Shown piece after piece: positions 52,381-60,699 of a DNA stretch of 64,000 nt. The notes below the pieces were generated by a model. It made no database searches and was not told the DNA's origin. It saw only the letters and a program-made list of their open reading frames with translations. Position 1 is the stretch's first letter, and each line of letters opens with the position of its first letter. This stretch comes from Tenacibaculum gallaicum (GTDB lineage Bacteria > Bacteroidota > Bacteroidia > Flavobacteriales > Flavobacteriaceae). The translations under genes and the position numbers were made by a program. The stretch lies in the NCBI RefSeq assembly GCF_003387615.1, contig NZ_QUNS01000005.1:62001-126000 (forward strand), written 5' to 3'.

Positions 52381-53328
52381 TTATAATGAATACTTCTCTT
52401 CTAACCAATTTAACACATAGTTTAGCTTTTCTTTAGGACATTGATCTAAACTCTGCATATTTAAAAATAATTTACTTTCTTTTTTAGTAATAATATTCAG
52501 CTTATATTTTAACCAAGTAAATGATTTTTTATAGTTCTGAATATACACCAATTGATAGTCATTTTTTAAAATCGCTGTTTTATTTCTAATTTCAATATGA
52601 TTGGCTAATCCTTGAGGAGTGTATTGCTCAGCATTTCTAAACTTATGCTTTATGTTAAGGGTTTCAACTTCTTTATGCTCTTTGAAAAATTCTTTAAAGG
52701 TAAATTTCCTTAGAGGGTATGGTGTATGATGAAATTTATAATATTTGTTAAACCCAACTAATTTAGCGCTCATTTCCTGAGCTTTCTTATGTCCCGCTCG
52801 TTTCTTTTTCTTTTCAGAATTAAATAAACGTTTGTAAAAAATATCTTCGTTAAACTTTAACCACTTTCCTCTGACAACTGGTTTACCTTCAACAAAAAAA
52901 TCTGATATTTTTACTTCTTTTAATAAAAACATATCATCATTAAAATAGATAAAATGCTCTGATAAATTCGGAATATCATACAGTTTTGTTTCTATCGGGC
53001 GGCAATTAAAAACTGGTAAAAATTGAGTATCTTCTTTAAAAACAGCTTGATGATCTACAACAAAAACATTTTTATATGCTCCTTCTTTCTTGTTTTTCAG
53101 AAACTTTGGGGTTTGATTGTCCGTTACTACAAATATATTTCTAATAAAAGGGGCAAACTTAAGAATTGAATTAACAGTAAATTTAATCTCTTCTACTTGA
53201 TCAAACCTTGTTCTAAAATTTTTGTCGTTTACCTTAGCTTTATCTTCAACATAAGGTAACATCTTTTTTTGATGATTTATATCATTACCATCTACCCAAG
53301 TAATTACTGCATCTACAGGGAAACTCAT
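52381..53328 (-). CDS. Stealth family sugar phosphotransferase
   Basis: 315 residues. All four Stealth conserved regions are suggested: CR1 DAVITWVDGND, CR2 FRTRFDQVEEIKFTVNSILKFAPFIRNIFVVTDNQTP, CR3 HFIYFNDDMFLLKEV and a C-terminal CR4-like stretch. Stealth proteins transfer hexose-1-phosphate from UDP-GlcNAc-like donors, as in capsule phosphoglycans and human GNPTAB. It heads nothing but lies three bases before tsaC and 13 bases after a TupA-like ATP-grasp gene, so it belongs to a surface-glycan block with the next two genes. Donor and acceptor are unknown. Confidence 0.9.
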   Translation of the reverse strand: MSFPVDAVITWVDGNDINHQKKMLPYVEDKAKVNDKNFRTRFDQVEEIKFTVNSILKFAPFIRNIFVVTDNQTPKFLKNKKEGAYKNVFVVDHQAVFKEDTQFLPVFNCRPIETKLYDIPNLSEHFIYFNDDMFLLKEVKISDFFVEGKPVVRGKWLKFNEDIFYKRLFNSEKKKKRAGHKKAQEMSAKLVGFNKYYKFHHTPYPLRKFTFKEFFKEHKEVETLNIKHKFRNAEQYTPQGLANHIEIRNKTAILKNDYQLVYIQNYKKSFTWLKYKLNIITKKESKLFLNMQSLDQCPKEKLNYVLNWLEEKYSL

Positions 53329-53341
53329 ACTAATAAGAATA

Positions 53342-54238
53342 TTATATTTTTTTTATTACTTTTCTACCATTAAGTTTTGGTAAAACAAACATATCTCCTA
53401 TGATTTTATTGTACTTGTCTGGCTCATACTCTTTTCTTCCATCCGAAGGATAAAAAGTCATTTCACCAAAAACTATTTTATCACGTATCGAATAAAAATC
53501 AACTCTTACAAATGGAAATTTATCTGCTAATTTTTCAGATAACTCAATCATTTTCTCAAAGGTTTCTGGTTTTTTTACCTCTTCTGTTATTCTATTTATT
53601 TCAGGCATTTTATTGAATGGAAGTTGTTTAAAATCTACATTAAAATTAGCAATTTTAAGTAGTTCTGCTCTGTCATAATGAACCTCCATAAACTTGACCT
53701 TTCCATCAAAGCAATAAAATTTATAATCTGTTAAAGAACCGCGTTCTTCATCTTCTATAAATTTTTCAGCAATTAATCTTGGAGCTACATCTTTATACGC
53801 CCATTCTTGACCTGCTCTGTAGTATTGATTAGTTGACTGCCACTTTTTAATTGTTTTTTTTACCTTTTTTAAATCTAATTTAGATTTATCACGGCATAAA
53901 ATATTGTAGCTACTAGCATGAACAGCTTTTAAAACAAACTCGTTAGGTAGCTTATCAAAATCTATTTCAGAAAAAGACTTATAAACACCATACAATTCAT
54001 TTAAGTATTCATCACCTATTTTTTCTTTAACATACTCTCTTACCGCATATTTATCAACTAATTGGTTTAATATTTTAGGACGATAATAAAGTTTATACCA
54101 TTGAAGCTTTTCGTTAAACTCTATAGGGTTTTCTAAATTTAATTTTTTCCCTGTAAAATACTCGTATAAATAGGGTAAAAAGACCTTTTCTGGCAAAAAG
54201 GTCATTTTTTTCAAAAACCGTAAAACAAATCTATTCAT
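53342..54238 (-). CDS. TupA-like ATP-grasp protein
   Basis: 298 residues of the TupA-like ATP-grasp group (PF14305 type), often annotated as glycosyltransferase because of its clusters. Features: NPIEFNEKLQWYKLYYRPKILNQLVDKYAVREYV, FVLKAVHASSYNILCRDKS, LIAEKFIEDEERGSLTDYKFYCFDGK and VRVDFYSI followed by FGEMTFYPSDG, which supplies the metal ligands. ATP-grasp enzymes ligate acids and amines; in teichuronopeptide synthesis TupA joins amino acids to glycans. It is about 55 bases after its close paralogue and shares a 53-base identical DNA tract with it. Confidence 0.88.
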   Translation of the reverse strand: MNRFVLRFLKKMTFLPEKVFLPYLYEYFTGKKLNLENPIEFNEKLQWYKLYYRPKILNQLVDKYAVREYVKEKIGDEYLNELYGVYKSFSEIDFDKLPNEFVLKAVHASSYNILCRDKSKLDLKKVKKTIKKWQSTNQYYRAGQEWAYKDVAPRLIAEKFIEDEERGSLTDYKFYCFDGKVKFMEVHYDRAELLKIANFNVDFKQLPFNKMPEINRITEEVKKPETFEKMIELSEKLADKFPFVRVDFYSIRDKIVFGEMTFYPSDGRKEYEPDKYNKIIGDMFVLPKLNGRKVIKKI

Positions 54239-54293
54239 TCTATATACATCAAATAGTTAAATTGTTTTTTACAAGAGCATAAGTTAAGTTTTT

Positions 54294-55166
54294 TTATTTT
54301 ATAACTTTCCTTCCTTTCAAATCAGGTAATTTAATCATATCTCCAATAATTTTATTATACTCTTTAGGGTAAAAATCATCTCGTCCATCTGTAGGATAAA
54401 ATGTCATCTCTCCAAAATAAGCTTTACCATCAACCGAATAAAAATCTACCCTTACAAAAGGAAAATCTGCTGCTAATTTTACAGCTAACTCTTTTAGTTC
54501 TTCAAAATTTGAAGGTTTACTTACAGACTTATGATATTTAATTCTCCATCTAAAAGGACATTCCACCCAATTTAAATCATAGAAATATTTTCCTACAGAA
54601 CTTGATTGTGCCACTAAAAACTTAGGTTTTCCACCGAAACAGTAAAACTTATAATCTATCAGGTCTTCTGTTTCTTTATCTTCTAAGTATTTTTCAGCAA
54701 TAAGTCTTGGCTTTACATCTTTATATGCCCATTCTTGCCCCGTTCTGTAATATTGATTTGTAGCCTGCCATTTTCTGACAGTTCGTTTTACTTTTTTTAG
54801 GTTTAATTTACTTTTATCTCTACAAATTATATTATAGCTACTTGCGTGAACGGCTTTTAAAACAAACTCGTTAGGTAGCTTATCAAAATCTATTTCAGAA
54901 AAAGAATTATAAACACCATATAATTCATTCAAATACTGGCTTCCTATTTTTTCAATTACATACTCTCTCACAGCATATTTGTCAACTAATTGGTTTAATA
55001 TCTTAGGATGATAAAAAGCCTTTAACCATTGTAATTTTTGGTTAAATTCTACTGGGTTATCTAAATCTAATTTTTTACTTGTATAATATTCATACGCCCA
55101 CGGTAAGTACATTTTTTGAGGTAAAAAAGTTAGCTTTTTTAAAAACCGTAAAACGGATCTGTTCAT
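54294..55166 (-). CDS. TupA-like ATP-grasp protein, tandem paralogue
   Basis: 290 residues, the same architecture as the 53,342 gene: KILNQLVDKYAVREYVIEKIG, SEIDFDKLPNEFVLKAVHAS, YRTGQEWAYKDVKPRLIAEKY, DYKFYCFGGKPKFLV, and FGEMTFYPTDGRDDFYPKEYN. The middle (about 185-225) differs most, pointing to different acceptor specificity. It lies nine bases after the dapD stop on the same strand, so read-through from dapD is possible. Role in surface glycan modification is inferred from the neighbouring Stealth gene, not proven. Confidence 0.88.
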   Translation of the reverse strand: MNRSVLRFLKKLTFLPQKMYLPWAYEYYTSKKLDLDNPVEFNQKLQWLKAFYHPKILNQLVDKYAVREYVIEKIGSQYLNELYGVYNSFSEIDFDKLPNEFVLKAVHASSYNIICRDKSKLNLKKVKRTVRKWQATNQYYRTGQEWAYKDVKPRLIAEKYLEDKETEDLIDYKFYCFGGKPKFLVAQSSSVGKYFYDLNWVECPFRWRIKYHKSVSKPSNFEELKELAVKLAADFPFVRVDFYSVDGKAYFGEMTFYPTDGRDDFYPKEYNKIIGDMIKLPDLKGRKVIK

Positions 55167-55175
55167 ATTCTTCTC

Positions 55176-55991
55176 TTAAACCGCTACATCATACTCTCTA
55201 AGAGCATCATTCAACGAAGTTTTCTTGTTTGTACTTTCTTTACGTTTACCTATAATTAAAGCGCAAGGTACTTGATATTCGCCAGCAGCAAACTTCTTAG
55301 TATAACTTCCAGGAATCACAACTGAACGTGCTGGAACTACACCTTTCATTTCAACTGGCTCACCACCTGTAACATCAATAATTTTAGTACTCATGGTTAA
55401 TACTACATTCGCACCTAAAACAGCCTCCTTCTCTACTCTAACTCCTTCAACAACAATACAACGTGAACCGATAAAAGCTCCGTCTTCAATAATTACGGGT
55501 GCTGCTTGTAAAGGCTCTAAAACCCCTCCTATTCCTACTCCACCAGATAAGTGTACGTTTTTACCTATTTGGGCACAAGAACCAACTGTTGCCCAAGTAT
55601 CTACCATCGTTCCTTCATCTACATACGCTCCAATATTTACATAACTAGGCATTAAAATAGTTCCTGCTGAAATATAGGCCCCGTGACGTGCTACTGCATT
55701 TGGTACTACACGAATTCCTTTTGCTTCATAACCTCTTTTTAATGGAATTTTATCGTGGTACTCAAAAATACCAGCCTCTAATGTTTCCATTTTTTGGATT
55801 GGGAAATATAACACTACTGCTTTCTTTACCCACTCATTTACCTGCCATCCATTGTCAGTTGGCTCAGCAACACGTAAATCTCCTGCATCTAATAAATCTA
55901 CTACTTTTCTAATAGCATTAATCGTAGTTTCTTCTTGTAACAACTCGCGGTTATCCCACGCTTTTTCTATAATTGATTGTAATTCTGTCAT
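55176..55991 (-). CDS. dapD: 2,3,4,5-tetrahydropyridine-2,6-dicarboxylate N-succinyltransferase
   Basis: 271 residues from ATG 55991; the ATG at 56051 would add 20 hydrophobic residues foreign to the family. DapD succinylates tetrahydrodipicolinate in the succinylase branch to meso-diaminopimelate and lysine. The left-handed beta-helix is visible (GAYISAGTILMPSYVNIGAYVDEGTMVDTWATVGSC), with GGVGIGGVLEPLQAAPVIIEDG as the family signature. It is divergent from ruvX. Confidence 0.96.
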   Translation of the reverse strand: MTELQSIIEKAWDNRELLQEETTINAIRKVVDLLDAGDLRVAEPTDNGWQVNEWVKKAVVLYFPIQKMETLEAGIFEYHDKIPLKRGYEAKGIRVVPNAVARHGAYISAGTILMPSYVNIGAYVDEGTMVDTWATVGSCAQIGKNVHLSGGVGIGGVLEPLQAAPVIIEDGAFIGSRCIVVEGVRVEKEAVLGANVVLTMSTKIIDVTGGEPVEMKGVVPARSVVIPGSYTKKFAAGEYQVPCALIIGKRKESTNKKTSLNDALREYDVAV

Positions 55992-56087
55992 TTTTCTAAA
56001 TATTTTCAGCAAAAATAAAACTGCTTTCCATAATACACCGCGAAGATACATTTTTTAAACAGATATTTCTTCCTTGTTTAATTTAGC

Positions 56088-56095
56088 TACCTTTG
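56088..56095 (+). promoter_or_regulatory. -7 promoter element of ruvX
   Basis: TACCTTTG matches TAnnTTTG, 14 bases before the preferred ruvX ATG at 56110. Confidence 0.55.
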
Positions 56096-56109
56096 CAAAA
56101 ACTTATAGA

Positions 56110-56520
56110 ATGGGCAGAATAGTAGCCATAGATTTTGGAAAAAAAAGAACAGGAATTGCGGTAACCGATGAGCTTCAAATTATTGCCTCAGGATTAACAA
56201 CTGTAAACACCTCTGAACTTACCGCATTTTTAAAAGACTATACACAAAAAGAAAATGTAGAGCTCTTTTTAGTAGGAAAACCAAAGCAGATGGATAATTC
56301 TGATAGTGAAAGTGAAGTACTCATAACTCCTTTTCTTCAAAAGCTTGAAAAAACTATTCCTTCTATCCCTATAAAGCGTGTAGATGAGCGTTTTACCTCT
56401 AAAATGGCTTTTCAAACTATGATTGATAGCGGTTTGAAGAAAAAACAACGTCAAAATAAAGCTTTGGTAGACGAAATAAGTGCGACAATCATCTTACAAT
56501 CGTATTTATACAACAAATAA
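56110..56520 (+). CDS. ruvX: Putative pre-16S rRNA nuclease / Holliday junction resolvase RuvX
   Basis: 136 residues from ATG 56110 (MGRIVAIDFGKKRTGIAVTD); an earlier in-frame start overlaps the promoter. The YqgF/RuvX RNase H-like fold has its first acidic residue in AIDFG, the second in FLVGKPKQMDNSDSESE (the usual family segment), and RVDERFTSKMA near the end with the final Asp in VDEISATIIL. It is proposed to process 16S rRNA 5' ends or resolve junctions. It precedes def by 54 bases. Confidence 0.93.
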   Translation: MGRIVAIDFGKKRTGIAVTDELQIIASGLTTVNTSELTAFLKDYTQKENVELFLVGKPKQMDNSDSESEVLITPFLQKLEKTIPSIPIKRVDERFTSKMAFQTMIDSGLKKKQRQNKALVDEISATIILQSYLYNK

Positions 56521-56543
56521 TTTTCTACCAAAAGCATTCTTTG

Positions 56544-56551
56544 TATTTTTG
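56544..56551 (+). promoter_or_regulatory. -7 promoter element of def
   Basis: TATTTTTG matches TAnnTTTG, 23 bases before the def ATG at 56575. Confidence 0.5.
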
Positions 56552-56574
56552 CGTTCCTTAAAATTAAAAAGTAA

Positions 56575-57159
56575 ATGATTTTACCCATTGTAGCATACGG
56601 TGATCCCGTTTTACGTAAAGTAGGCAAAGAAATCGATAAAGACTATCCGCAGTTAGAAAAACTAATTGCCGATATGAAAGAAACTATGTACAATGCTAAC
56701 GGACTTGGTTTAGCAGCTCCTCAAATAGGAAAAGACATTCGTTTGTTTATTATTGATGCTTCTCCTTTTGCAGAAGATGACGATTTAAGTGAAGAGGAAA
56801 AAGAAGTTTTTAAAAACTTTAATCGCGTATTTATCAATGCTAAAATCATTGAAGAAGAAGGTGAAGAATGGGCTTTTAACGAAGGATGTTTAAGTATTCC
56901 TACCGTTAATGAAGATGTTTTTCGTCAAGAAAAAGTTACTATTGAATACCAAGACGAAAACTTTGAAAAACACACAGAAACGCTAAGCGGATTACCTGCA
57001 CGTGTTTTTCAGCATGAATACGATCATATTGAAGGAGTTTTGTTTACTGACAAACTTTCTTCTTTAAAGAAACGATTAATTAAAAAGAAACTAGACAATA
57101 TTTCAAAAGGAAAAGTAAACGCAGGATATCGCATGCGTTTTCCTAATGCTAAAAGATAA
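56575..57159 (+). CDS. def: Peptide deformylase
   Basis: 194 residues. It removes the formyl group from nascent N-terminal methionine. The three motifs are complete: GLGLAAPQIG, EGCLSIP with the metal-binding Cys, and QHEYDHIEG with the catalytic Glu and two His ligands. An acidic insertion after the first motif (FAEDDDLSEEEKEVF) is usual for Bacteroidota. It leads a def-DUF5606-mazG run of closely spaced genes. Confidence 0.97.
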   Translation: MILPIVAYGDPVLRKVGKEIDKDYPQLEKLIADMKETMYNANGLGLAAPQIGKDIRLFIIDASPFAEDDDLSEEEKEVFKNFNRVFINAKIIEEEGEEWAFNEGCLSIPTVNEDVFRQEKVTIEYQDENFEKHTETLSGLPARVFQHEYDHIEGVLFTDKLSSLKKRLIKKKLDNISKGKVNAGYRMRFPNAKR

Positions 57160-57185
57160 TAGTTATACACTAAAAACATTAAGAC

Positions 57186-57608
57186 ATGGAATTTAACAAA
57201 ATTATATCGGTAACAGGCAAGCCAGGTTTGTATGAAATCTTATCACAAACTAAAACAGGAGTTATCGTAAAATCTATTGTTGATGGTAAACGTTTTCCTA
57301 TTACTGCTACACATAACGTAAGCTTATTAGAAAACATCGCAATTTACACCTATGAAGAAGAAGTGCCTTTAGCTCAAGTACTTAAAAATATTGCTGATAA
57401 AGAAGAAGGTAAAGAAGCAATTTCTCACAAAGAAAGTGCGAATAAATTAACTACTTATTTTAGCGAAGTATTACCTGATTATGACGAAGAGCGTGTATAT
57501 GCTTCAAACATTAAAAAAGTAATTCAGTGGTACAATATCTTAGCGAAAGCTAGTTTTGACTTTAGTACATTAATTGAAGCTGAAGAAACAACTACAGAAG
57601 AAGCTTAA
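57186..57608 (+). CDS. DUF5606 family protein
   Basis: 140 residues. The N-terminal ISVTGKPGLYEILSQTKTGVIVKSIVDGKRFPI and following LLENIAIYTYEEEVPLAQVLKNI match DUF5606 (PF18347-like, recalled), a small cytoplasmic Bacteroidota family. The rest is helical and ends in an acidic tail (EAEETTTEEA). It sits 26 bases after def and four bases before mazG, a conserved-looking arrangement. An SH3-like RNA- or ribosome-binding role is conceivable but unproven. Confidence 0.85.
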   Translation: MEFNKIISVTGKPGLYEILSQTKTGVIVKSIVDGKRFPITATHNVSLLENIAIYTYEEEVPLAQVLKNIADKEEGKEAISHKESANKLTTYFSEVLPDYDEERVYASNIKKVIQWYNILAKASFDFSTLIEAEETTTEEA

Positions 57609-57611
57609 ATC

Positions 57612-58391
57612 GTGAATACTCGTAAGCAACAGTTAACCGCCTTTAATCGTTTGTTAGACATCATGGATGACCTTCGTGAGAAATGTCCGTGGGACAAAAA
57701 ACAAACCTTAGAAAGTCTACGTCACTTAACTATTGAAGAAACCTACGAGTTAGCAGATGCTATTTTAGACAACGATTTACAAGAAATAAAAAAAGAACTA
57801 GGCGATGTGCTTTTGCACATCGTCTTTTATGCTAAAATAGGTAGCGAAAAACAAGCTTTTGACATTGCTGACGTTGCCAATGCTATCTCAGACAAACTCA
57901 TCGACCGTCATCCGCATATTTATGGCGATGTAGTTGTTGAAAACGAAGAAGACGTTAAGAAAAACTGGGAAAAGCTCAAACTAAAAGAAGGTAATAAATC
58001 GGTTTTAGAAGGCGTTCCTAAAAGTTTACCTGCAGTAGTAAAAGCCAATCGTATTCAAGATAAAGTTGCAGGTGTAGGTTTTGATTGGGAAGAACCCCAT
58101 CAAGTGTGGGAAAAAGTTCAAGAAGAGCTTTCTGAGTTGAACGACGAAATCAAAAACAACAATCAAGAGCAAATAGAAAAAGAATTTGGAGACGTTTTGT
58201 TCTCCATGATTAACTACGCGCGATTTATTGGTGTAAACCCTGAAAACGCACTGGAAAAAACCAATAAAAAATTCATCAATCGCTTTCAGTATTTAGAAGA
58301 AGCTGCTAAAAAAGAAGGCAAGCAACTTTCTGACATGACCCTCGCTGAAATGGATGTGCATTGGGAAAATTCAAAGAAATTTTTCAAATAA
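57612..58391 (+). CDS. mazG: Nucleoside triphosphate pyrophosphohydrolase MazG
   Basis: 259 residues from GTG 57612. MazG hydrolyses all NTPs/dNTPs to monophosphates, adjusting ppGpp responses and cleaning pools. Two MazG domains are visible: the first with LREKCPWDKKQTLESLRHLTIEETYELADAI and KKELGDVLLHIVFYAKIG, the second with EELSELNDEIKNNNQEQIEKEFGDVLFSMINYAR. The 3' end is odd: the last 30-odd bases including the stop are tandemly repeated downstream (58,360-58,466). The protein itself is normal. Confidence 0.94.
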   Translation: MNTRKQQLTAFNRLLDIMDDLREKCPWDKKQTLESLRHLTIEETYELADAILDNDLQEIKKELGDVLLHIVFYAKIGSEKQAFDIADVANAISDKLIDRHPHIYGDVVVENEEDVKKNWEKLKLKEGNKSVLEGVPKSLPAVVKANRIQDKVAGVGFDWEEPHQVWEKVQEELSELNDEIKNNNQEQIEKEFGDVLFSMINYARFIGVNPENALEKTNKKFINRFQYLEEAAKKEGKQLSDMTLAEMDVHWENSKKFFK

Positions 58392-58466
58392 ACTTAATTG
58401 GGAAAATTCAAAGGAATTTTTCAAATAAACTTAATTGGGAGAATTCAAAAGAATTTTTCAAATAAT
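58360..58466 (+). repeat. 37-base tandem repeat copying the mazG 3' end
   Basis: Three units start at 58360, 58397 and 58434 and read ATTGGGAAAATTCAAAGAAA, then TTTTTCAAATAAACTTA, with single-base changes; the third is incomplete. The first unit contains the last mazG codons (WENSKKFFK) and its stop. The extra copies are untranslated. Replication slippage after the gene end is the simplest origin. Confidence 0.9.
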
Positions 58467-59290
58467 CGACTACCGTCATTCCGAATAAAATGAGGAATCT
58501 TTCTCTATAGAATCACAATATCATTTAAAGTTATAAACATACGATTATAAGATTTCTCAGTTGTACCTCCTTCGAAATGACAACTTGTAACCGTCATTCC
58601 GAACGCGAGAGAGGAATCTCACTCAATAAAGTTCCAAATACTCTTATTGAATACTCCTGACACACTTTATTGAATACTCCCTTGAATAGTCTCTCAGCGT
58701 GACGCGCTGAACGATCCTCAACGCAACGAAACCATCAGCGTGACGCGTTGAACAATCCTCAACACAACGAAACCATCAGCGTGACGCGCTGAACGATCCT
58801 CAACACAACGAAACCATCAGCGAAGCTCGCTGAACGATCCTCAACACAACGAAACCATCAGCGTGACGCGCTGAACAATCCTCAACACAACGAAACCGTC
58901 ATTCCGAACGTGAGAGAGGAATCTCACACAATGAGACTCTAAATACTCTTTAGAATTACAAACATTCTATTATAAGATGTAACTCTCCTGAACCCAGAGT
59001 TTTCTCACACTTCGCTATCGCTTGGTTCGAAATGACAAATTGTAACCGTCATTCCGAACGCAAGAGAGGAATCTCAATCAATGAATCTCCAAATAACCTT
59101 TAAAATTACAAATACTCAACTATAAGATTTCTCACACTTCACTATCGCTTGGTTCGAAATGACAAATTGTAACCGTCATTTCGAACGCGAGAGAGGAATC
59201 TCGCTCAATGAAGTTCCAAGTACTTTTTAAAGTCACAAACACTCTATTATAAGATTTCTCAGTCGTACCTTCTTCGAAATGACAAATTTT
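58467..59290. repeat. Cluster of paired inverted extragenic repeats
   Basis: Five forward elements with CCGTCATTCCGAACG and GAGGAATCTC begin near 58473, 58591, 58896, 59046 and 59173. Four reverse partners, ending TTCGAAATGACAA, lie near 58551-58584, 59002-59041, 59126-59168 and 59251-59286. Each forward-reverse pair makes a 110-150 base unit with inverted ends; the second forward element is separated from a partner by the 41-base array. No open frame of credible length occurs. Similar GTCATTTCGA/GAGAAATCT repeats are familiar between flavobacterial genes (recalled). No transposase is encoded nearby. Confidence 0.85.
58695..58898. repeat. Five-unit 41-base tandem array
   Basis: Units start at 58695, 58736, 58777, 58818 and 58859. 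Each begins CAGCGTGACGCGCTG and continues AACGATCCTCAACACAACGA then AACCAT. The head can form a small hairpin (CAGCG/CGCTG). Unit four changes it to CAGCGAAGCTCGCTG, which still pairs, while unit two has CGTTG with a G-T pair. It is inserted within the extragenic repeat cluster and its last unit runs into a GTCATTCC element. Confidence 0.9.
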
Positions 59291-59303
59291 GTATTTTTAC
59301 TCT

Positions 59304-60035
59304 ATGGATATAATCATCATCACCGGAGGAAGTAAAGGAATCGGTAAAGCCTTAGCCGAAAAATACGCACAAGAAAACTATAGAGTGTACTCACTATCTA
59401 GAAGCATTTTGGATTTGGAAAATGTAGTACAGCTTTCTGTAGATTTATCTGATACCAAAGCCACACACAACACGTTTAAAATGTTATTAGACGAAATTCA
59501 GAAATTGGAGGTTTCATCGATTACCTTGGTGAATAATGCGGGAAGACTCGGTACCATAGCAAACCTAGAAAATATTCCTTCGGAAGATATTGCCAAAAGT
59601 ATTCAACTCAACACCACTACTCCACTGATTTTATCCAGTTTGTTTATCAAAGCCACACAACAGTTAACCTGTAAAAAACAAATAATTAGTATCTCATCTG
59701 GAGCAGCCGTAAAACCGTATGAAGGTTGGAGTATTTACTGTACGTCTAAAGCAGCTATTGACATGATGACCAAAACCATTGCTGCAGAACAAAACGAGCT
59801 TGAACATGGAATAAAATGCAATGCTATTTATCCTGGTGTAGTAGATACCAACATGCAAACTGATATTAGAAATACCAATGAAAAAGATTTTAAAAACGTA
59901 CAACGCTTTATCGATTTAAAAGAAAACGACCAACTCTATACACCAGAATATGTTGCGGAAATCATTTTTACCATAGACACCCAAAACAAACTACAAAATG
60001 GGGATATTGTTGATATTCGGAATTTTGAAAAATAA
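59304..60035 (+). CDS. Short-chain dehydrogenase/reductase family protein
   Basis: 243 residues from ATG 59304; a TTG five codons upstream is disfavoured because its codons form a TATTTTTA -7-like element. SDR motifs: GGSKGIGKALA (cofactor), VNNAG, catalytic Ser in ISSGAAV and YCTSKAA with Tyr and Lys. Overall it resembles sepiapterin-reductase-like SDRs. The region upstream is a repeat cluster, so the gene may lie at a rearranged boundary. Substrate unknown; NADP preference is likely but unproven. Confidence 0.88.
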   Translation: MDIIIITGGSKGIGKALAEKYAQENYRVYSLSRSILDLENVVQLSVDLSDTKATHNTFKMLLDEIQKLEVSSITLVNNAGRLGTIANLENIPSEDIAKSIQLNTTTPLILSSLFIKATQQLTCKKQIISISSGAAVKPYEGWSIYCTSKAAIDMMTKTIAAEQNELEHGIKCNAIYPGVVDTNMQTDIRNTNEKDFKNVQRFIDLKENDQLYTPEYVAEIIFTIDTQNKLQNGDIVDIRNFEK

Positions 60036-60143
60036 CTTAACTTGATTCCTATCTCAAATTCTACTACCTTTAGCTAACGTTGAATATAAGTCATTGAATG
60101 GATTTATATTCTCAATCGAGTTTTAAAAACCGTGCTTCATAAG
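60036..60143. other. Intergenic segment with inverted repeat
   Basis: It holds TTTAGCTAACGTTG and an inverted pair GAATATAA (60082-60089) and TTATATTC (60104-60111). The AGCTAACGTTG end resembles interspersed repeat ends in flavobacteria (recalled, uncertain). It borders the two-gene operon on its left side. Confidence 0.4.
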
Positions 60144-60689
60144 TTAACTTTTACTCAATTTCAACATCGCTTTTGACACGCTTAATGTACTTTTATCGTA
60201 TTCTTCATGACCATAACCATGCTTTTCATTTAATTCATAAAATTCTTTATATATGACAAATGGATTTTGTGATTCACCAACCCATTTCACTACAATATCT
60301 AAAATCTCATTCATAACTGGCTGAAAGGTCATTCTTCCATCAGATTTTCTGATTCCATTATTATCAGACTTACGTTTTCCTGAATTTAGAAAAATATTTT
60401 TCTCATCATAAATGATTTTTCTTACTTCTTTAAACTCTTTCCCTTTTGGCAAATAATCCATCAGTAGTTTACGAATTCCTTTATAATAAATGTTATACTT
60501 TTCTTCAGGGTTTTCAAACTCTTTCCCTATTAATTCTCGTAATTCATCTATTTCTTCAAGTTTACCTTCTTCAGAATTTATAGTTAATTGTTTACCTATT
60601 TTTTCATTTGCCTGCTGTAAAAGTTCCATTCTTTCCAAATCAGCTTCTGACAGTTCAACTTTTTTCTTAATGTCTTTATCTTTTGCCAT
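60144..60689 (-). CDS. Protein of unknown function paired with an ImmA/IrrE gene
   Basis: 181 residues, no signal peptide or membrane segment. The N-terminal third is strongly charged and helical (LSEADLERMELLQQANEKIG, LEEIDELRELIGKEFENPEE), suggesting a coiled coil. The rest has aromatic and basic residues (YNIYYKGIRKLLMDYLPKGK) but no motif I recognise. It begins ten bases after the stop of the HTH/metallopeptidase gene on the same strand, so it is the second gene of that operon. It could be the peptidase's target, a partner toxin or antitoxin, or an unrelated effector. Confidence 0.6.
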   Translation of the reverse strand: MAKDKDIKKKVELSEADLERMELLQQANEKIGKQLTINSEEGKLEEIDELRELIGKEFENPEEKYNIYYKGIRKLLMDYLPKGKEFKEVRKIIYDEKNIFLNSGKRKSDNNGIRKSDGRMTFQPVMNEILDIVVKWVGESQNPFVIYKEFYELNEKHGYGHEEYDKSTLSVSKAMLKLSKS

Positions 60690-60699
60690 AATAATTATA

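Noticed and set aside
58695..58898. CRISPR array in the 41-base repeats
   Set aside because: Units are contiguous and nearly identical throughout; there are no variable spacers and no cas genes.
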